From assembly GCF_002102255.1 (NCBI RefSeq), contig NZ_LQPH01000174.1, positions 24,379-88,378 on the forward strand: a stretch of 64,000 nt of DNA. Direction: 5' to 3'. The DNA comes from Mycobacterium nebraskense. Its GTDB lineage: Bacteria; Actinomycetota; Actinomycetes; Mycobacteriales; Mycobacteriaceae. Made by a program: the position numbers and the translations under genes. The notes under the pieces are model-generated. The model ran no database searches. It saw only the letters and a list, made by a program, of their open reading frames with translations, and was not told where the DNA came from. This document shows, in pieces, positions 34,891-43,964 of the stretch (the first letter of the stretch is position 1; every line of letters starts with the position of its first letter).

Positions 34891-35229
34891 TCAGGCGATC
34901 GCCAGGGACGCCACCGGCGGGATGACGACCTTGGTGCCGGCGTCGATGCTGGGACCACGCTCCCCGTCGGCGGGTGCGAAGCGGGCGGCCCGTTCCACAC
35001 TTGCCATCCGCTCGCCGGCGTCGGTGAGCACCGACGAGAGCGGGACCTGTAGCGCCTCGCAGATCGCGTTGAGCAGCTCGCTGGACGGCTCCTTGCGCCC
35101 GCGCTCCACCTCGGACAGATACCCAAGGCTCACCCTTGCCGAATCGGACACCTCGCGCAGCGTCCGGCCCTGTGTCATCCGGGCCTCGCGCAGCACGTCG
35201 CCGATGACCTCGCGCACTAATGACGGCAT
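34891..35229 (-). CDS. clgR: Transcriptional activator ClgR
   Basis: A 112-aa XRE-type regulator that activates clp protease genes, the psp operon and others under envelope or redox stress. The helix-turn-helix spans about 9-66 (TLREVSDSARVSLGYLSEVE and RGRKEPSSELLNAI). The short hydrophobic, Ala-ended C terminus (VASLAIA) resembles the Clp degradation tag that makes ClgR self-limiting. The ATG at 35229 is preceded by GGAGGG. A GGAAC-N18-GTT promoter lies 73 bp upstream; pspA and pspM follow. Confidence 0.94.
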   Translation of the reverse strand: MPSLVREVIGDVLREARMTQGRTLREVSDSARVSLGYLSEVERGRKEPSSELLNAICEALQVPLSSVLTDAGERMASVERAARFAPADGERGPSIDAGTKVVIPPVASLAIA

Positions 35230-35301
35230 TCCTGCCCTCCTTCGTCCAGTCAGCCTGCTCGGCGCGAAATCGACCGCGTCCGGCAGGCGCTCATTACGTG
35301 A

Positions 35302-35327
35302 AACGCGGGCGGCGGGGTCTTGGTTCC
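35302..35327 (-). promoter_or_regulatory. SigE-type promoter of the clgR-pspA-pspM operon
   Basis: Read on the minus strand, GGAAC (35327-35323), exactly 18 nt and GTT (35304-35302) match the SigE consensus. In M. tuberculosis this operon is SigE-dependent, which agrees. Confidence 0.82.
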
Positions 35328-35346
35328 CATTCGGCGAGGAAGAGAA

Positions 35347-35937
35347 TCAGTCGGTCGTCCGGCGCACTTCCCGCACGGTCGACACCACATAGTCGATGCC
35401 GGTGACGATCGTCAGCACGATGGCCGCACCCATCACCACCGCGGCCGTCACCCGGAGCGGCCCGGACAGCGGCAGGATGAATAACCCGATCGCGACCGAC
35501 TGGACCACGGTCTTGACTTTGCCGCCCCAGCTGGCCGGGATCACGCCCCGACGAATCACGGCCAGCCGCAACAAGGTCACCCCCAGTTCGCGGGTCATGA
35601 TCACCACCGTGACCCACCACGGCACGCTGCCGAGCATCGACAGACCGATCAGGGCCGACCCGATCAGCGTCTTGTCCGCGATCGGATCGACGAATGCGCC
35701 GAACTCGGTGGCCATGCCGTAGTTGCGGGCCAGCAGGCCGTCTAACCGGTCTGTGATGGCGGCGACCGCGAAAATCACGAAAGCCAGCACGCGGAAGGCA
35801 CTTTGGTGCCCATCCCCGGCGAACAACGCGAGCAGGAAGATCGGGACCAGCACCAGCCGTAACAGGGTGAGGGTGTTGGCGAGGTTGGCGATCCGGACAC
35901 GGCCCACCATCGGACCCGTTTTCGGCTGCCCGGACAC
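35347..35937 (-). CDS. pgsA3: CDP-alcohol phosphatidyltransferase PgsA3
   Basis: A 196-aa membrane enzyme of phospholipid synthesis, most likely CDP-diacylglycerol-glycerol-3-phosphate 3-phosphatidyltransferase. The family motif D-G-x2-A-R-x8-G-x3-D-x3-D is complete (DRLDGLLARN, then GAFVDPIADK). About six membrane helices surround it. The start GTG at 35937 has no clear ribosome-binding site; an ATG nine codons inside is an alternative. It lies upstream of clgR on the same strand but the 117-bp gap holds clgR's own promoter. Confidence 0.92.
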   Translation of the reverse strand: MSGQPKTGPMVGRVRIANLANTLTLLRLVLVPIFLLALFAGDGHQSAFRVLAFVIFAVAAITDRLDGLLARNYGMATEFGAFVDPIADKTLIGSALIGLSMLGSVPWWVTVVIMTRELGVTLLRLAVIRRGVIPASWGGKVKTVVQSVAIGLFILPLSGPLRVTAAVVMGAAIVLTIVTGIDYVVSTVREVRRTTD

Positions 35938-35993
35938 TGAATCAGAATAGCGGTTGACCAGCGCACCCGTCCCGGATGTCGATACTGTTACCC

Positions 35994-36509
35994 GTGACCG
36001 AAAGTTCGCAGGACTGCCGACCGGTGGTGCGACGCGCGCGAACCTCCGACATCCCTGCCATCAAGCAACTCGTCGACACCTACGCCGGGAAGATCCTGCT
36101 GGAGAAGAACCTGGTGACGCTGTACGAGGCGGTCCAGGAGTTCTGGGTGGCCGAATGCGGTGGCGACGTGGTCGGATGCGGCGCGCTGCACGTGATGTGG
36201 TCCGACCTGGGCGAGATCCGCACCGTCGCGGTCGACCCGACGATGACAGGCCGCGGCATCGGCCACGCGATCGTCGACCGGCTGCTCGAGGTCGCGCGCG
36301 ACCTGCAGCTGAAGCGGTTGTTCGTGCTGACGTTCGAGACCGAGTTCTTCGGCAAGCACGGGTTCACCGAGATCGAGGGCACGCCGGTGACCGCCGAGGT
36401 GTTCGAGGAGATGTGTCGCTCCTACGACATCGGTGTCGCCGAGTTCCTGGACCTGAGCTACGTCAAGCCCAACATCCTGGGCAACTCGCGGATGCTGCTG
36501 GTGCTGTAA
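35994..36509 (+). CDS. argA: N-acetylglutamate synthase ArgA (GNAT type)
   Basis: A 171-aa single-domain GNAT acetyltransferase, the Rv2747 counterpart, catalysing the first step of arginine synthesis from glutamate and acetyl-CoA. The acetyl-CoA loop motif is seen in VDPTMTGRGIGHAIVDRLL. Other conserved parts are VVRRARTSDIPAIKQLVD and ILLEKNLVTLYE. It is the short actinobacterial type without the amino-acid-kinase domain of E. coli ArgA. The start GTG at 35994 matches the known protein opening; an ATG six codons upstream is open but less likely. It is divergent from pgsA3. Confidence 0.92.
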   Translation: MTESSQDCRPVVRRARTSDIPAIKQLVDTYAGKILLEKNLVTLYEAVQEFWVAECGGDVVGCGALHVMWSDLGEIRTVAVDPTMTGRGIGHAIVDRLLEVARDLQLKRLFVLTFETEFFGKHGFTEIEGTPVTAEVFEEMCRSYDIGVAEFLDLSYVKPNILGNSRMLLVL

Positions 36510-36515
36510 CCGGCG

Positions 36516-39014
36516 CTACTCGTCGGCGTCGCCGCCTACGGCGTCGCTGCCGCCGCGGATCAACGCCAGCGTTCCGGCCAGCTCGTCGGGCTTGACCAGC
36601 ACCTCGCGCGCCTTGGATCCCTCGCTGGGCCCGACGATGCCGCGCGTTTCCATCAGGTCCATCAACCGGCCGGCCTTGGCGAAGCCGACGCGCAGCTTGC
36701 GCTGCAGCATCGAGGTGGAGCCGAACTGGCTGGACACCACCAGCTCGACGGCCTGCAGGAACACGTCCATGTCGTCGCCGATGTCCGGGTCGACGTCGGT
36801 GCGTTCGCTGGTGGTCTTGGCGGCGGTGACGCCCTCGGTGTATTCGGGTTCGGCCTGGTCCTTGCAGGCGGTGACGACGGCGTGGATCTCCTCGTCGGTG
36901 ATGTACGCGCCCTGCAGCCGGACGGTCTTGCTGGCGCCCATCGGCAGGAACAGGGCGTCGCCCATGCCGATCAGCTTTTCCGCGCCGGCCTGGTCCAGGA
37001 TCACCCGGCTGTCGGTGAGCGACGACGTGGCGAACGCCAGCCGCGACGGCACGTTGGTCTTGATGAGCCCGGTGACCACGTCCACCGACGGGCGCTGGGT
37101 GGCCAGCACGAGGTGAATGCCGGCGGCGCGGGCCTTCTGGGTGATCCGCACGATCGCGTCCTCGACGTCGCGTGGCGCGGTCATCATCAGGTCGGCCAGC
37201 TCGTCGACGATCGCAACGACGTACGGGTAGGGCCGGTATTCGCGCTGGCTGCCCAGCGGCGCGGTGATGGCCCCCGACCGGACCTTTTCGTTGAAGTCGT
37301 CGATGTGGCGCACCCGCGACGCCTGCATGTCCTGGTAGCGCTGCTCCATCTCCTCGACCAGCCAGGCCAGCGCGGCAGCGGCCTTTTTGGGCTGGGTGAT
37401 GATCGGGGTAATCAGATGCGGGATGCCCTCATAGGGCGTCAGTTCCACCATCTTCGGGTCGATCAGGATCATCCTGACCTCTTCGGGGGTGGCCCGCGTC
37501 AGCAGCGACACCAACATGGAGTTGACGAAGCTGGACTTACCGGATCCGGTGGAACCGGCCACCAGCAGGTGCGGCATTTTGGCCAGGTTGGCCGAGATGA
37601 AGTCCCCCTCGATGTCCTTGCCGAGCGCGATCACCAGCGGGTGATGGTCACGGCGGGTCGACGGCGCGGTCAGCACGTCGGCCAGCCGCACCATTTCCCG
37701 GTCGGTATTGGGCACCTCGATGCCCACGGCGGACTTGCCGGGGATCGGAGCCAGCATGCGCACGCTCTCGGTGGCCACCGCGTAGGCGATGTTCTTCTGC
37801 AGCGCGGTGATCTTCTCCACCTTCACGCCCGGCCCCAGCTCGACCTCGTAGCGGGTGACGGTCGGCCCGCGGGTGCAGCCGGTGACGGCCGCGTCGACCT
37901 TGAACTGGGTGAGCACCTCGCCGATGGCCTCGGCCATGACGTTGTTGGCGGCGCTGCGCTTCTTCGGCGGATCCCCCGCCACCAGCAGGCTCATCGACGG
38001 CAGGGTGTAGGGACCCTCGACCACCCGGTCCAGCACCTCGGTCCGCTTCTTGTCACGACGGCGGGTTTTCCCGATGGCCGGCTCCGGCGTCGTGGGAATG
38101 TCGTCCTCGTTGTCGCGCAGAGCCGGGGCCGGGTCCGCCGTCGGCCAGGCCTGCGGCTCGTCGTCGGGATCGAGCGAACTCTCGTCGTAGTAGCCGTCGG
38201 AAAAGTCCTCGGCCGCAGCCGGATCCGCGTCGTAGTCGTAGTCGTAGTCGCCGTAGCCGTAGCCGTCGTCATCGCCGAGCAGCCGGGCGCCGAACATGGC
38301 GCGGACCGCGTCGGGCACCTCCCGGATGGTCGTTCCGGTCAGCAACAGCAGGCCGAACATGAAGCCGATGAACAACAACGGCGCGGCGATCCATGCCGTC
38401 AGCCCGTCCGACAATGGGCCGCCGATGGCGAAGCCGATGAATCCCGCCGCGCGGCGCCGCGCTTCCGGGTCCTCCGGCGAACCGGACCACAGGTGGCGCA
38501 GGCCGAGCACGGAAAGCGCGATCAGGGTGGCGCCCAGGATCAGCCTGGGTCGCGCATCAGGATTGGGCTGGGTGCGCATCAGCGCCACCGCCACGGCGGC
38601 GGTGACCACCGGGAGCGCCAGGACGCCCGCCCCGATGAAGGTGCGCAACAACGTGTCGACCCACGCGCCGACCGGCCGGGCGGCGTTGAACCACGAGCTC
38701 GCGGCGACCACGACGGAAAGGCCGAGCAACATCAGCGCGATCCCGTCGCGGCGGTGTCCCGGGTCGATGTCGCGGGCCCGCCCGATCGACCGGGCCGCGC
38801 CGCCGGTGCTGCGCGCCGCCATCAGCCAGGTGGCGCGCAGAGCGCGGCCGCCGGTCAGCCCGGCGGCCACCAGCAGCGAATGGTTACGCCGCTTGGCGGG
38901 CCTGCTCGGCCGCTTGCGGGGTGCCGCCGGCCGCGCGCGACCCGACCCACTTCGCGAAGTGGCCTTTGACCTGCTCGTTCTAGCTTTGGAGCGGGCGGCG
39001 GTCTTGTTAGCCAT
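36516..39014 (-). CDS. ftsK: DNA translocase FtsK
   Basis: An 832-aa septal DNA pump. A basic N terminus is followed by about four membrane helices (to about residue 230), a Tyr/Asp-rich acidic linker (about 255-315), the alpha/beta motor (about 340-740) with Walker A VAGSTGSGKSS and Walker B VAIVDELADLMM, and a winged-helix gamma domain at the C terminus (SSQFGSTSMLQRKLRVGFAK). It resolves chromosomes at dif with XerCD. ATG 39014 is chosen as the basic MANKTAARSKARTS opening. The linker is shorter than in M. tuberculosis, where the protein is about 880 aa as I recall. Confidence 0.95.
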   Translation of the reverse strand: MANKTAARSKARTSRSKATSRSGSGRARPAAPRKRPSRPAKRRNHSLLVAAGLTGGRALRATWLMAARSTGGAARSIGRARDIDPGHRRDGIALMLLGLSVVVAASSWFNAARPVGAWVDTLLRTFIGAGVLALPVVTAAVAVALMRTQPNPDARPRLILGATLIALSVLGLRHLWSGSPEDPEARRRAAGFIGFAIGGPLSDGLTAWIAAPLLFIGFMFGLLLLTGTTIREVPDAVRAMFGARLLGDDDGYGYGDYDYDYDADPAAAEDFSDGYYDESSLDPDDEPQAWPTADPAPALRDNEDDIPTTPEPAIGKTRRRDKKRTEVLDRVVEGPYTLPSMSLLVAGDPPKKRSAANNVMAEAIGEVLTQFKVDAAVTGCTRGPTVTRYEVELGPGVKVEKITALQKNIAYAVATESVRMLAPIPGKSAVGIEVPNTDREMVRLADVLTAPSTRRDHHPLVIALGKDIEGDFISANLAKMPHLLVAGSTGSGKSSFVNSMLVSLLTRATPEEVRMILIDPKMVELTPYEGIPHLITPIITQPKKAAAALAWLVEEMEQRYQDMQASRVRHIDDFNEKVRSGAITAPLGSQREYRPYPYVVAIVDELADLMMTAPRDVEDAIVRITQKARAAGIHLVLATQRPSVDVVTGLIKTNVPSRLAFATSSLTDSRVILDQAGAEKLIGMGDALFLPMGASKTVRLQGAYITDEEIHAVVTACKDQAEPEYTEGVTAAKTTSERTDVDPDIGDDMDVFLQAVELVVSSQFGSTSMLQRKLRVGFAKAGRLMDLMETRGIVGPSEGSKAREVLVKPDELAGTLALIRGGSDAVGGDADE

Positions 39015-39193
39015 GTCGGCAAGGGTAGTCGCATCGACATCATCTACACCACCCGCCACACTGGTAACGGTTCCGGCTTGTGCGCCATCTGACGGGTTGG
39101 CCGCCGCGTCGCGTGAGTAGGGTAGGCAAGCGGTGATTTAGATAACAGAAGTCATGCGCGTCACCCACCCCGTAGCCCCCAGGAGGCCCCAGC

Positions 39194-39508
39194 ATGCCCG
39201 TCGTCGTCGTCGCCACCTTGACCGTGAAACCCGAATCGGTCGACACAGTCCGTGACATCCTCACGCAGGCGGTGGAGGAAGTGCACAACGAACCGGGCTG
39301 CCAGTTGTACTCATTGCACCAATCGGGCGAGACCTTCGTCTTCGTCGAGCAGTGGGCCGACCCCGAAGCGCTCAAGGCCCACAGCACCGCGCCCGCCGTC
39401 ACCAAGATGTTCACCGCGGCCGGCGACCACCTGGCCGGAGCACCGGACATCAAGATGCTGCAGCCCGTTCCCGCGGGCGACCCGGACAAGGGTCAGCTCC
39501 GGTCCTGA
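39194..39508 (+). CDS. Antibiotic-biosynthesis-monooxygenase (ABM) domain protein
   Basis: A 104-aa dimeric alpha/beta barrel protein, the Rv2749 counterpart. ABM features include VVVATLTVKPESVDTVRDIL, EPGCQLYSLHQ, and FVFVEQWADPEALKAH. Relatives are cofactor-free quinol or heme monooxygenases. The stop overlaps the start of the next gene (TGATG), so it is coupled to the mycofactocin-type dehydrogenase and may act on its product. The ATG at 39194 has AGGAGGCCCC upstream. The substrate is unknown. Confidence 0.87.
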   Translation: MPVVVVATLTVKPESVDTVRDILTQAVEEVHNEPGCQLYSLHQSGETFVFVEQWADPEALKAHSTAPAVTKMFTAAGDHLAGAPDIKMLQPVPAGDPDKGQLRS

Positions 39509-40326
39509 TGAACCGGCCTCTCGAAGGCAAGGTCGCCTTCATCACCGGCGCGGCGCGCGGCCAGGGCCGCGCACACGCGGTGCGGCTCGCCACCGACGGG
39601 GCGAGCATCATCGCGGTCGACCTTTGCGAGCAGATCGCCAGCGTCCCCTATGCCCTGGCCACCGAGGACGACCTGGCGCAAACCGTCAAGCTGGTCGAGG
39701 ACACCGGCGCCCGCATCGTGGCCGCTCGTGGCGACGTGCGTGACCGAGAATCGCTGTCGGCCGCGCTGCAGTCGGGCCTGGACGAGTTCGGCCGGCTCGA
39801 CATCGTCGTGGCCAACGCCGGTATCGCTCCGATGCAGTCCGGTGACGACGGCTGGCGCGACGTCATCGACGTCAACCTCACCGGCGTCTACAACACCATC
39901 AAGGCCGCCATCCCGACCATGGTCAAGCAGGGCACCGGGGGCTCGATCGTGCTGATCAGTTCGAGCGCCGGACTGGCTGGCGTCGGCAGCCCGGACGCCG
40001 GTTCCGTCGGCTATGCCGCCGCCAAGCACGGCGTTGTGGGGTTGATGCGGGTATACGCCAATTTGCTTGCTAAACAGTATATTCGCGTCAACTCGATACA
40101 TCCGTCCGGTGTCGAAACCCCGATGATCAACAACGAGTTCACCCGGGAATGGCTGGCCAAGATGGCCGCCGCGACCGACACGCCGGGAGCCATGGGCAAT
40201 GCCATGCCGGTGGAGGTGCTGGATGTCGAAGACATCGCCAACGCGGTGGCATGGCTGGTGTCCGACCAGGCCCGCTATATCACCGGCGTGACGTTGCCAG
40301 TCGACGCCGGCTTCCTGAACAAGTAA
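39508..40326 (+). CDS. Mycofactocin-coupled short-chain dehydrogenase
   Basis: A 272-aa SDR, the Rv2750 counterpart. The Rossmann motif is GAARGQG near residue 14 and the active-site pair is Y-x3-K in GYAAAKHG with Ser in LISSSAG. The additional segment after strand 3 (VPYALATEDDLAQTVKLVE) and the wording of the N terminus (GKVAFITGAARGQGRAHAVR) are the marks of the mycofactocin-dependent SDR subfamily, which binds NAD(H) non-exchangeably and passes electrons to the peptide cofactor mycofactocin. The start ATG at 39508 overlaps the previous stop as TGATG. Confidence 0.9.
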   Translation: MNRPLEGKVAFITGAARGQGRAHAVRLATDGASIIAVDLCEQIASVPYALATEDDLAQTVKLVEDTGARIVAARGDVRDRESLSAALQSGLDEFGRLDIVVANAGIAPMQSGDDGWRDVIDVNLTGVYNTIKAAIPTMVKQGTGGSIVLISSSAGLAGVGSPDAGSVGYAAAKHGVVGLMRVYANLLAKQYIRVNSIHPSGVETPMINNEFTREWLAKMAAATDTPGAMGNAMPVEVLDVEDIANAVAWLVSDQARYITGVTLPVDAGFLNK

Positions 40327-40332
40327 CGGCGC

Positions 40333-41205
40333 ATGGCACGAAATCCCGCCGCGCAGACCGCCTTCGGCCCGATGCTGTTGGCAGCCGTCGAACAGAACGA
40401 GCCACCGGGGCGCCGCCTCGTGGACGACGACCTCGCGGAACTGTTTCTGCCGACGCCACTGCGTTGGCTCGTAGCGGCGACGCGTGCGGCGCCGGTGCGC
40501 CGCTTGATGATCCGCGGATCGGAGTGGTCCGGCCGCGGACTGTGGGCGAACATGGCCTGCCGCAAGCGATTCATCGGCGACAAGCTGGCCGAGGCGCTCG
40601 ACGGCATCGATGCGGTCGTCATCCTCGGTGCCGGATTGGACACGCGCGCTTACCTACTGACGCGGCAAATCCGCATCCCCGTCTTCGAGGTCGACCTGCC
40701 GGTCAACGTTGCCAGGAAGGTGAAGACGGTCCGCCGGGTGCTGGGCGGGGCGCCGATGTCGGTGCGGCAGGTGGCGTTGGACCTGGAGCGCGACGACCTG
40801 CTCACCGCCCTGGCCGAGCACGGCTATCGCACCGATTACCGGGCATTCTTCATCTGCGAGGGCGTCACCCAATACCTGACCGAAGCCACCGTCCGGCGGA
40901 CGTTGGAGGGGCTTCGCGCCACCGCGCCTGGCAGCCGTTTGGTATTCACTTACGTCCGGCGGGATTTCATCGACGGCACGAATCGGTACGGCACCCGCAC
41001 GCTCTATCGCAGCGTCCGCCAGCGACGGCAGTTGTGGCACTTCGGCTTACAGCCCGACGAGGTCGGCGCGTTCATCGGCCAATACGGTTGGCGGCTGGTG
41101 GAGCAGGCGGGCCCCGAGGAACTCCTCCAGCGCTACGTCGAGCCCACCGGTCGCAAACTCAAGGCCTCGCAACTGGAATGGTCGGCCTACGCGGAGAAGA
41201 GCTAG
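40333..41205 (+). CDS. SAM-dependent methyltransferase (LCMT/TIGR00027 type)
   Basis: A 290-aa class I methyltransferase, the Rv2751 counterpart, of the leucine carboxyl methyltransferase-like family that is greatly expanded in mycobacteria. The SAM-binding motif is VVILGAGLDTRAYLL; VFEVDLPVN and FICEGVTQYLTEATV complete the family set. The methyl acceptor is unknown. It begins 6 bp after the SDR, so is probably in one operon with it and the ABM protein. Confidence 0.88.
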   Translation: MARNPAAQTAFGPMLLAAVEQNEPPGRRLVDDDLAELFLPTPLRWLVAATRAAPVRRLMIRGSEWSGRGLWANMACRKRFIGDKLAEALDGIDAVVILGAGLDTRAYLLTRQIRIPVFEVDLPVNVARKVKTVRRVLGGAPMSVRQVALDLERDDLLTALAEHGYRTDYRAFFICEGVTQYLTEATVRRTLEGLRATAPGSRLVFTYVRRDFIDGTNRYGTRTLYRSVRQRRQLWHFGLQPDEVGAFIGQYGWRLVEQAGPEELLQRYVEPTGRKLKASQLEWSAYAEKS

Positions 41206-41212
41206 CGACGGT

Positions 41213-42889
41213 TCAGACCTCGATGACCGTCGGCACGATCATCGGCTGTCGGCGGTACACCTCGCCCACCCACTTGCCGACGGTGCGGCGCACGGCCTGG
41301 GCGATGCGCCCCGGATCGGTAATGCTGTCGGCGGCAAGCAATTCCAGCTCCGTCTCGACCCGGCGCCCGGCGGGTTCCAGCGCCTTGGGATCTTCGGAGA
41401 ACCCGCGTGAATGCAGATGCGGGGCGGCCACCGGCCGCCCGGTGCCACGCTGGACGATCACCGTCACCGCGATGAAACCCGACGACAGGATGAGCCGTTC
41501 CCCCAGCGTGATGTCGCCGACATCGCCGCTGATCAGCCCGTCGACGAACATCTTGCCGACCGGCACCGCCCCCGCGATCGACGCCGAGCCGGCGACCAGG
41601 TCGACGCTGACGCCGTTCTCGGCCAACAGGATTGACTCCTCCGGCACTCCGGTGCTGGCCGCCAGCTTGGCGTTGGCGCGCAGCATCCGCCAGGTGCCGT
41701 GCACCGGCATGACGTTGCGTGGCCGTACACCGTTGTAGAGGAACAACAGTTCACCGGCGTACGCGTGTCCCGAAACATGCACGCGCGCTTGGGCATTGGT
41801 GACGACGCGGGCCCCGATCTTGGCGAGCGCATCGATCACGCCGTAGACCGCCTCCTCGTTGCCGGGGATCAGCGACGACGCGAGCACAATCAGGTCGCCC
41901 GCGGTCAGCGTGATGCTGCGATGCTCGCCGCGCGACATCCGCGACAACGCCGACATGGGCTCGCCCTGGGTGCCGGTGGTGATCAGCACCACCCGCTCGG
42001 GTGGCATCATCTCGGCGGCGCCGATGTCGATCACGTCGGAATCGGCCACCCGCAGGAATCCGAGTTCCCGCGCGATGCCCATGTTGCGCACCATCGACCG
42101 CCCGACGAACGACACCCGCCGGCCCAATGCGACCGCCGCGTCGATGATCTGCTGCACCCGGTCGACGTTGGAGGCGAAGCACGCCACGATCACGCGGCCC
42201 TCGGCGCCACGGATCAGCCGGTGCAGCGTCGGTCCCACTTCGCTTTCCGACGGCCCCACCCCGGGGATCTCGGAGTTCGTCGAGTCGCACAAGAACAGGT
42301 CCACCCCGGCGTCACCGAGCCGGGACATGCCGGGCAGATCGGTGGGCCGGCCGTCGAGGGGAAGCTGGTCCAGCTTGATGTCGCCGGTGTGCAAGACCGT
42401 TCCCGCACCGGTGTGTAAGGCGATCGCCAGCGCATCCGGAATGGAGTGGTTGACGGCGAAGTATTCGCACTCGAAGACGCCGTGGGTGCTCCGCTGCCCC
42501 TCGGTGACCTCGACGAACACCGGCTTGAGCCGGTGCTCACGGCATTTCGCGGCGACCAGCGCCAGGGTGAACTTCGACCCGACTACCGGGATGTCCGGAC
42601 GCAGCTTGAGCAAGAACGGAATGGCGCCGATGTGGTCCTCGTGCGCATGGGTCAGCACCAGCGCCTCGATGTCGTCGAGCCGGTCTTCGATGTGACGAAG
42701 ATCCGGCAGGATCAAGTCGACACCGGGTTCGTCATGGGTGGGGAAAAGCACCCCGCAGTCGATGATCAACAACCGGCCCAGGTGCTCGAAAACCGTCATG
42801 TTGCGGCCGATTTCGTTGATGCCGCCCAGCGCGGTGACTCGCAACCCACCAGTGGTCAAGGGACCAGGTGGGGCGAGATCTACATCCAC
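41213..42889 (-). CDS. rnj: Ribonuclease J
   Basis: A 558-aa beta-CASP metallo-beta-lactamase nuclease, the Rv2752c counterpart, with 5'-3' exo- and endonuclease activity in RNA turnover and rRNA maturation. The metal site HxHxDH is LTHAHEDHIG; other motifs are NHSIPDA, the DSTN motif in LCDSTNSEIPG, and the beta-CASP segment ITTGTQGEP. The C-terminal dimerisation domain is complete. The start is GTG 42889, giving the usual protein length. It lies 20 bp downstream of dapA on the same strand; the pairing dapA-rnj is conserved in actinobacteria. Confidence 0.96.
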   Translation of the reverse strand: MDVDLAPPGPLTTGGLRVTALGGINEIGRNMTVFEHLGRLLIIDCGVLFPTHDEPGVDLILPDLRHIEDRLDDIEALVLTHAHEDHIGAIPFLLKLRPDIPVVGSKFTLALVAAKCREHRLKPVFVEVTEGQRSTHGVFECEYFAVNHSIPDALAIALHTGAGTVLHTGDIKLDQLPLDGRPTDLPGMSRLGDAGVDLFLCDSTNSEIPGVGPSESEVGPTLHRLIRGAEGRVIVACFASNVDRVQQIIDAAVALGRRVSFVGRSMVRNMGIARELGFLRVADSDVIDIGAAEMMPPERVVLITTGTQGEPMSALSRMSRGEHRSITLTAGDLIVLASSLIPGNEEAVYGVIDALAKIGARVVTNAQARVHVSGHAYAGELLFLYNGVRPRNVMPVHGTWRMLRANAKLAASTGVPEESILLAENGVSVDLVAGSASIAGAVPVGKMFVDGLISGDVGDITLGERLILSSGFIAVTVIVQRGTGRPVAAPHLHSRGFSEDPKALEPAGRRVETELELLAADSITDPGRIAQAVRRTVGKWVGEVYRRQPMIVPTVIEV

Positions 42890-42908
42890 TTAGGGTCCAC
42901 CCTCTGGC

Positions 42909-43811
42909 TCACCGGAGCACCGACGCCGCGCGCATGTCGGCGGCCAGCGCATCGATTTGCTCGGGCGTCGCCGGCATTTGCGGCAATCGGGGATCGCCAA
43001 CCTCGATGCCCTGCAGGCGCAGACCCGCCTTGGACATGGTCACGCCGCCCAGCCGGCTCATGGCGTCGCACAGCGGGGCGACGGTGACGTTGATCTTCCG
43101 CGCGGTGGCGATGTCGCCGGAAGCGAAGGCGGACAACATTTCTCGGAGCTGACCCGCGGCCAGATGGGAGATCACGCTGATGAAGCCGGTGGCGCCCATG
43201 GCCAGCCACGGCAGGTTGAGCGCGTCGTCACCGGAGTAGTAGGCCAGTCCGGTCTCGGCGATGATCTGGCCACCACTGTGCAGGTCGGCCTTGGCGTCTT
43301 TGATTCCCACGATGTTCGGGTGGGCGGCCAGCGCACGGATGGTCTTGGTCTCGATCGGTATCACCGAGCGCGGCGGGATGTCGTAGAGCAGCACGGGCAG
43401 CTCCGTGGCGTCGGCGATGGTGGTGAAATGCGCGATCAGCCCGCTCTGCGGCGGCTTCGAGTAGTAGGGCGTCACGACCAACAGCCCGTGCGCGCCCTCG
43501 GCCGCGCAGGCCTTGGCCAGTCGGACGCTGTGAGCGGTGTCATAGGTACCCGCGCCGGCGACGACCCGGGCACGGTCGCCCACCGCCTCCAGCACGACGC
43601 GTAGCAGCTCCCGCTTCTCGTCGTCGGTGGTAGTCGGCGACTCGCCCGTGGTTCCGGAGACCACCAGGCCGTCACACCCGGCGTCTACCAGGTGGTTCGC
43701 CAGTTGTGCCGCGGCGGTGGTGTCGAGCGAGCCGTCGGGAGCAAACGGTGTCACCATCGCGGTCAGCACGGTTCCCAACCGTGCCGGGGCGTCGAATCCG
43801 ACGGTGCTCAC
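42909..43811 (-). CDS. dapA: 4-hydroxy-tetrahydrodipicolinate synthase
   Basis: A 300-aa class I aldolase that condenses pyruvate with aspartate semialdehyde, entering the diaminopimelate/lysine pathway completed by DapB (63105) and DapF (20870). The Schiff-base Lys lies in NIVGIKDAKADL, and GTTGESPT and VVTPYYSKPP bind pyruvate. The start is GTG 43811 (opening STVGFDAPARLG) with AAGGA close upstream; 13 further open codons are unlikely. It is preceded by a 273-bp gap containing the 19-bp tandem repeat. Confidence 0.96.
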   Translation of the reverse strand: MSTVGFDAPARLGTVLTAMVTPFAPDGSLDTTAAAQLANHLVDAGCDGLVVSGTTGESPTTTDDEKRELLRVVLEAVGDRARVVAGAGTYDTAHSVRLAKACAAEGAHGLLVVTPYYSKPPQSGLIAHFTTIADATELPVLLYDIPPRSVIPIETKTIRALAAHPNIVGIKDAKADLHSGGQIIAETGLAYYSGDDALNLPWLAMGATGFISVISHLAAGQLREMLSAFASGDIATARKINVTVAPLCDAMSRLGGVTMSKAGLRLQGIEVGDPRLPQMPATPEQIDALAADMRAASVLR

Positions 43812-43964
43812 GGTCCTTAGGTTACCTGGCGGCGGCAAGGTATTTAGCAACGGCGCGGGCTTGCGTTGCGGCGGCCGGAAGGGGCGCGGCCAGCCTCAGG
43901 AGTCACACGCGTCCCGGCAAGTCCGGGTATGGCCAAAGTGCCCGCCTCTGAGCGACAACGCCGC

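Noticed and set aside
36882..38969. A 695-codon open frame on the plus strand opposite ftsK
   Set aside because: It has the Arg/Gly/His-rich composition of a GC-driven shadow, no recognisable domain, and lies fully within the well-supported ftsK gene.
40149..41738. A 529-codon frame crossing the SDR, the methyltransferase and the end of RNase J
   Set aside because: It overlaps three solid genes in other frames and shows no conserved domain.
43813..43832. TTAGGTTACC near the dapA start as an IdeR iron box
   Set aside because: Only the left half resembles the TTAGGTTAGGCTAACCTAA consensus; the right half does not match.
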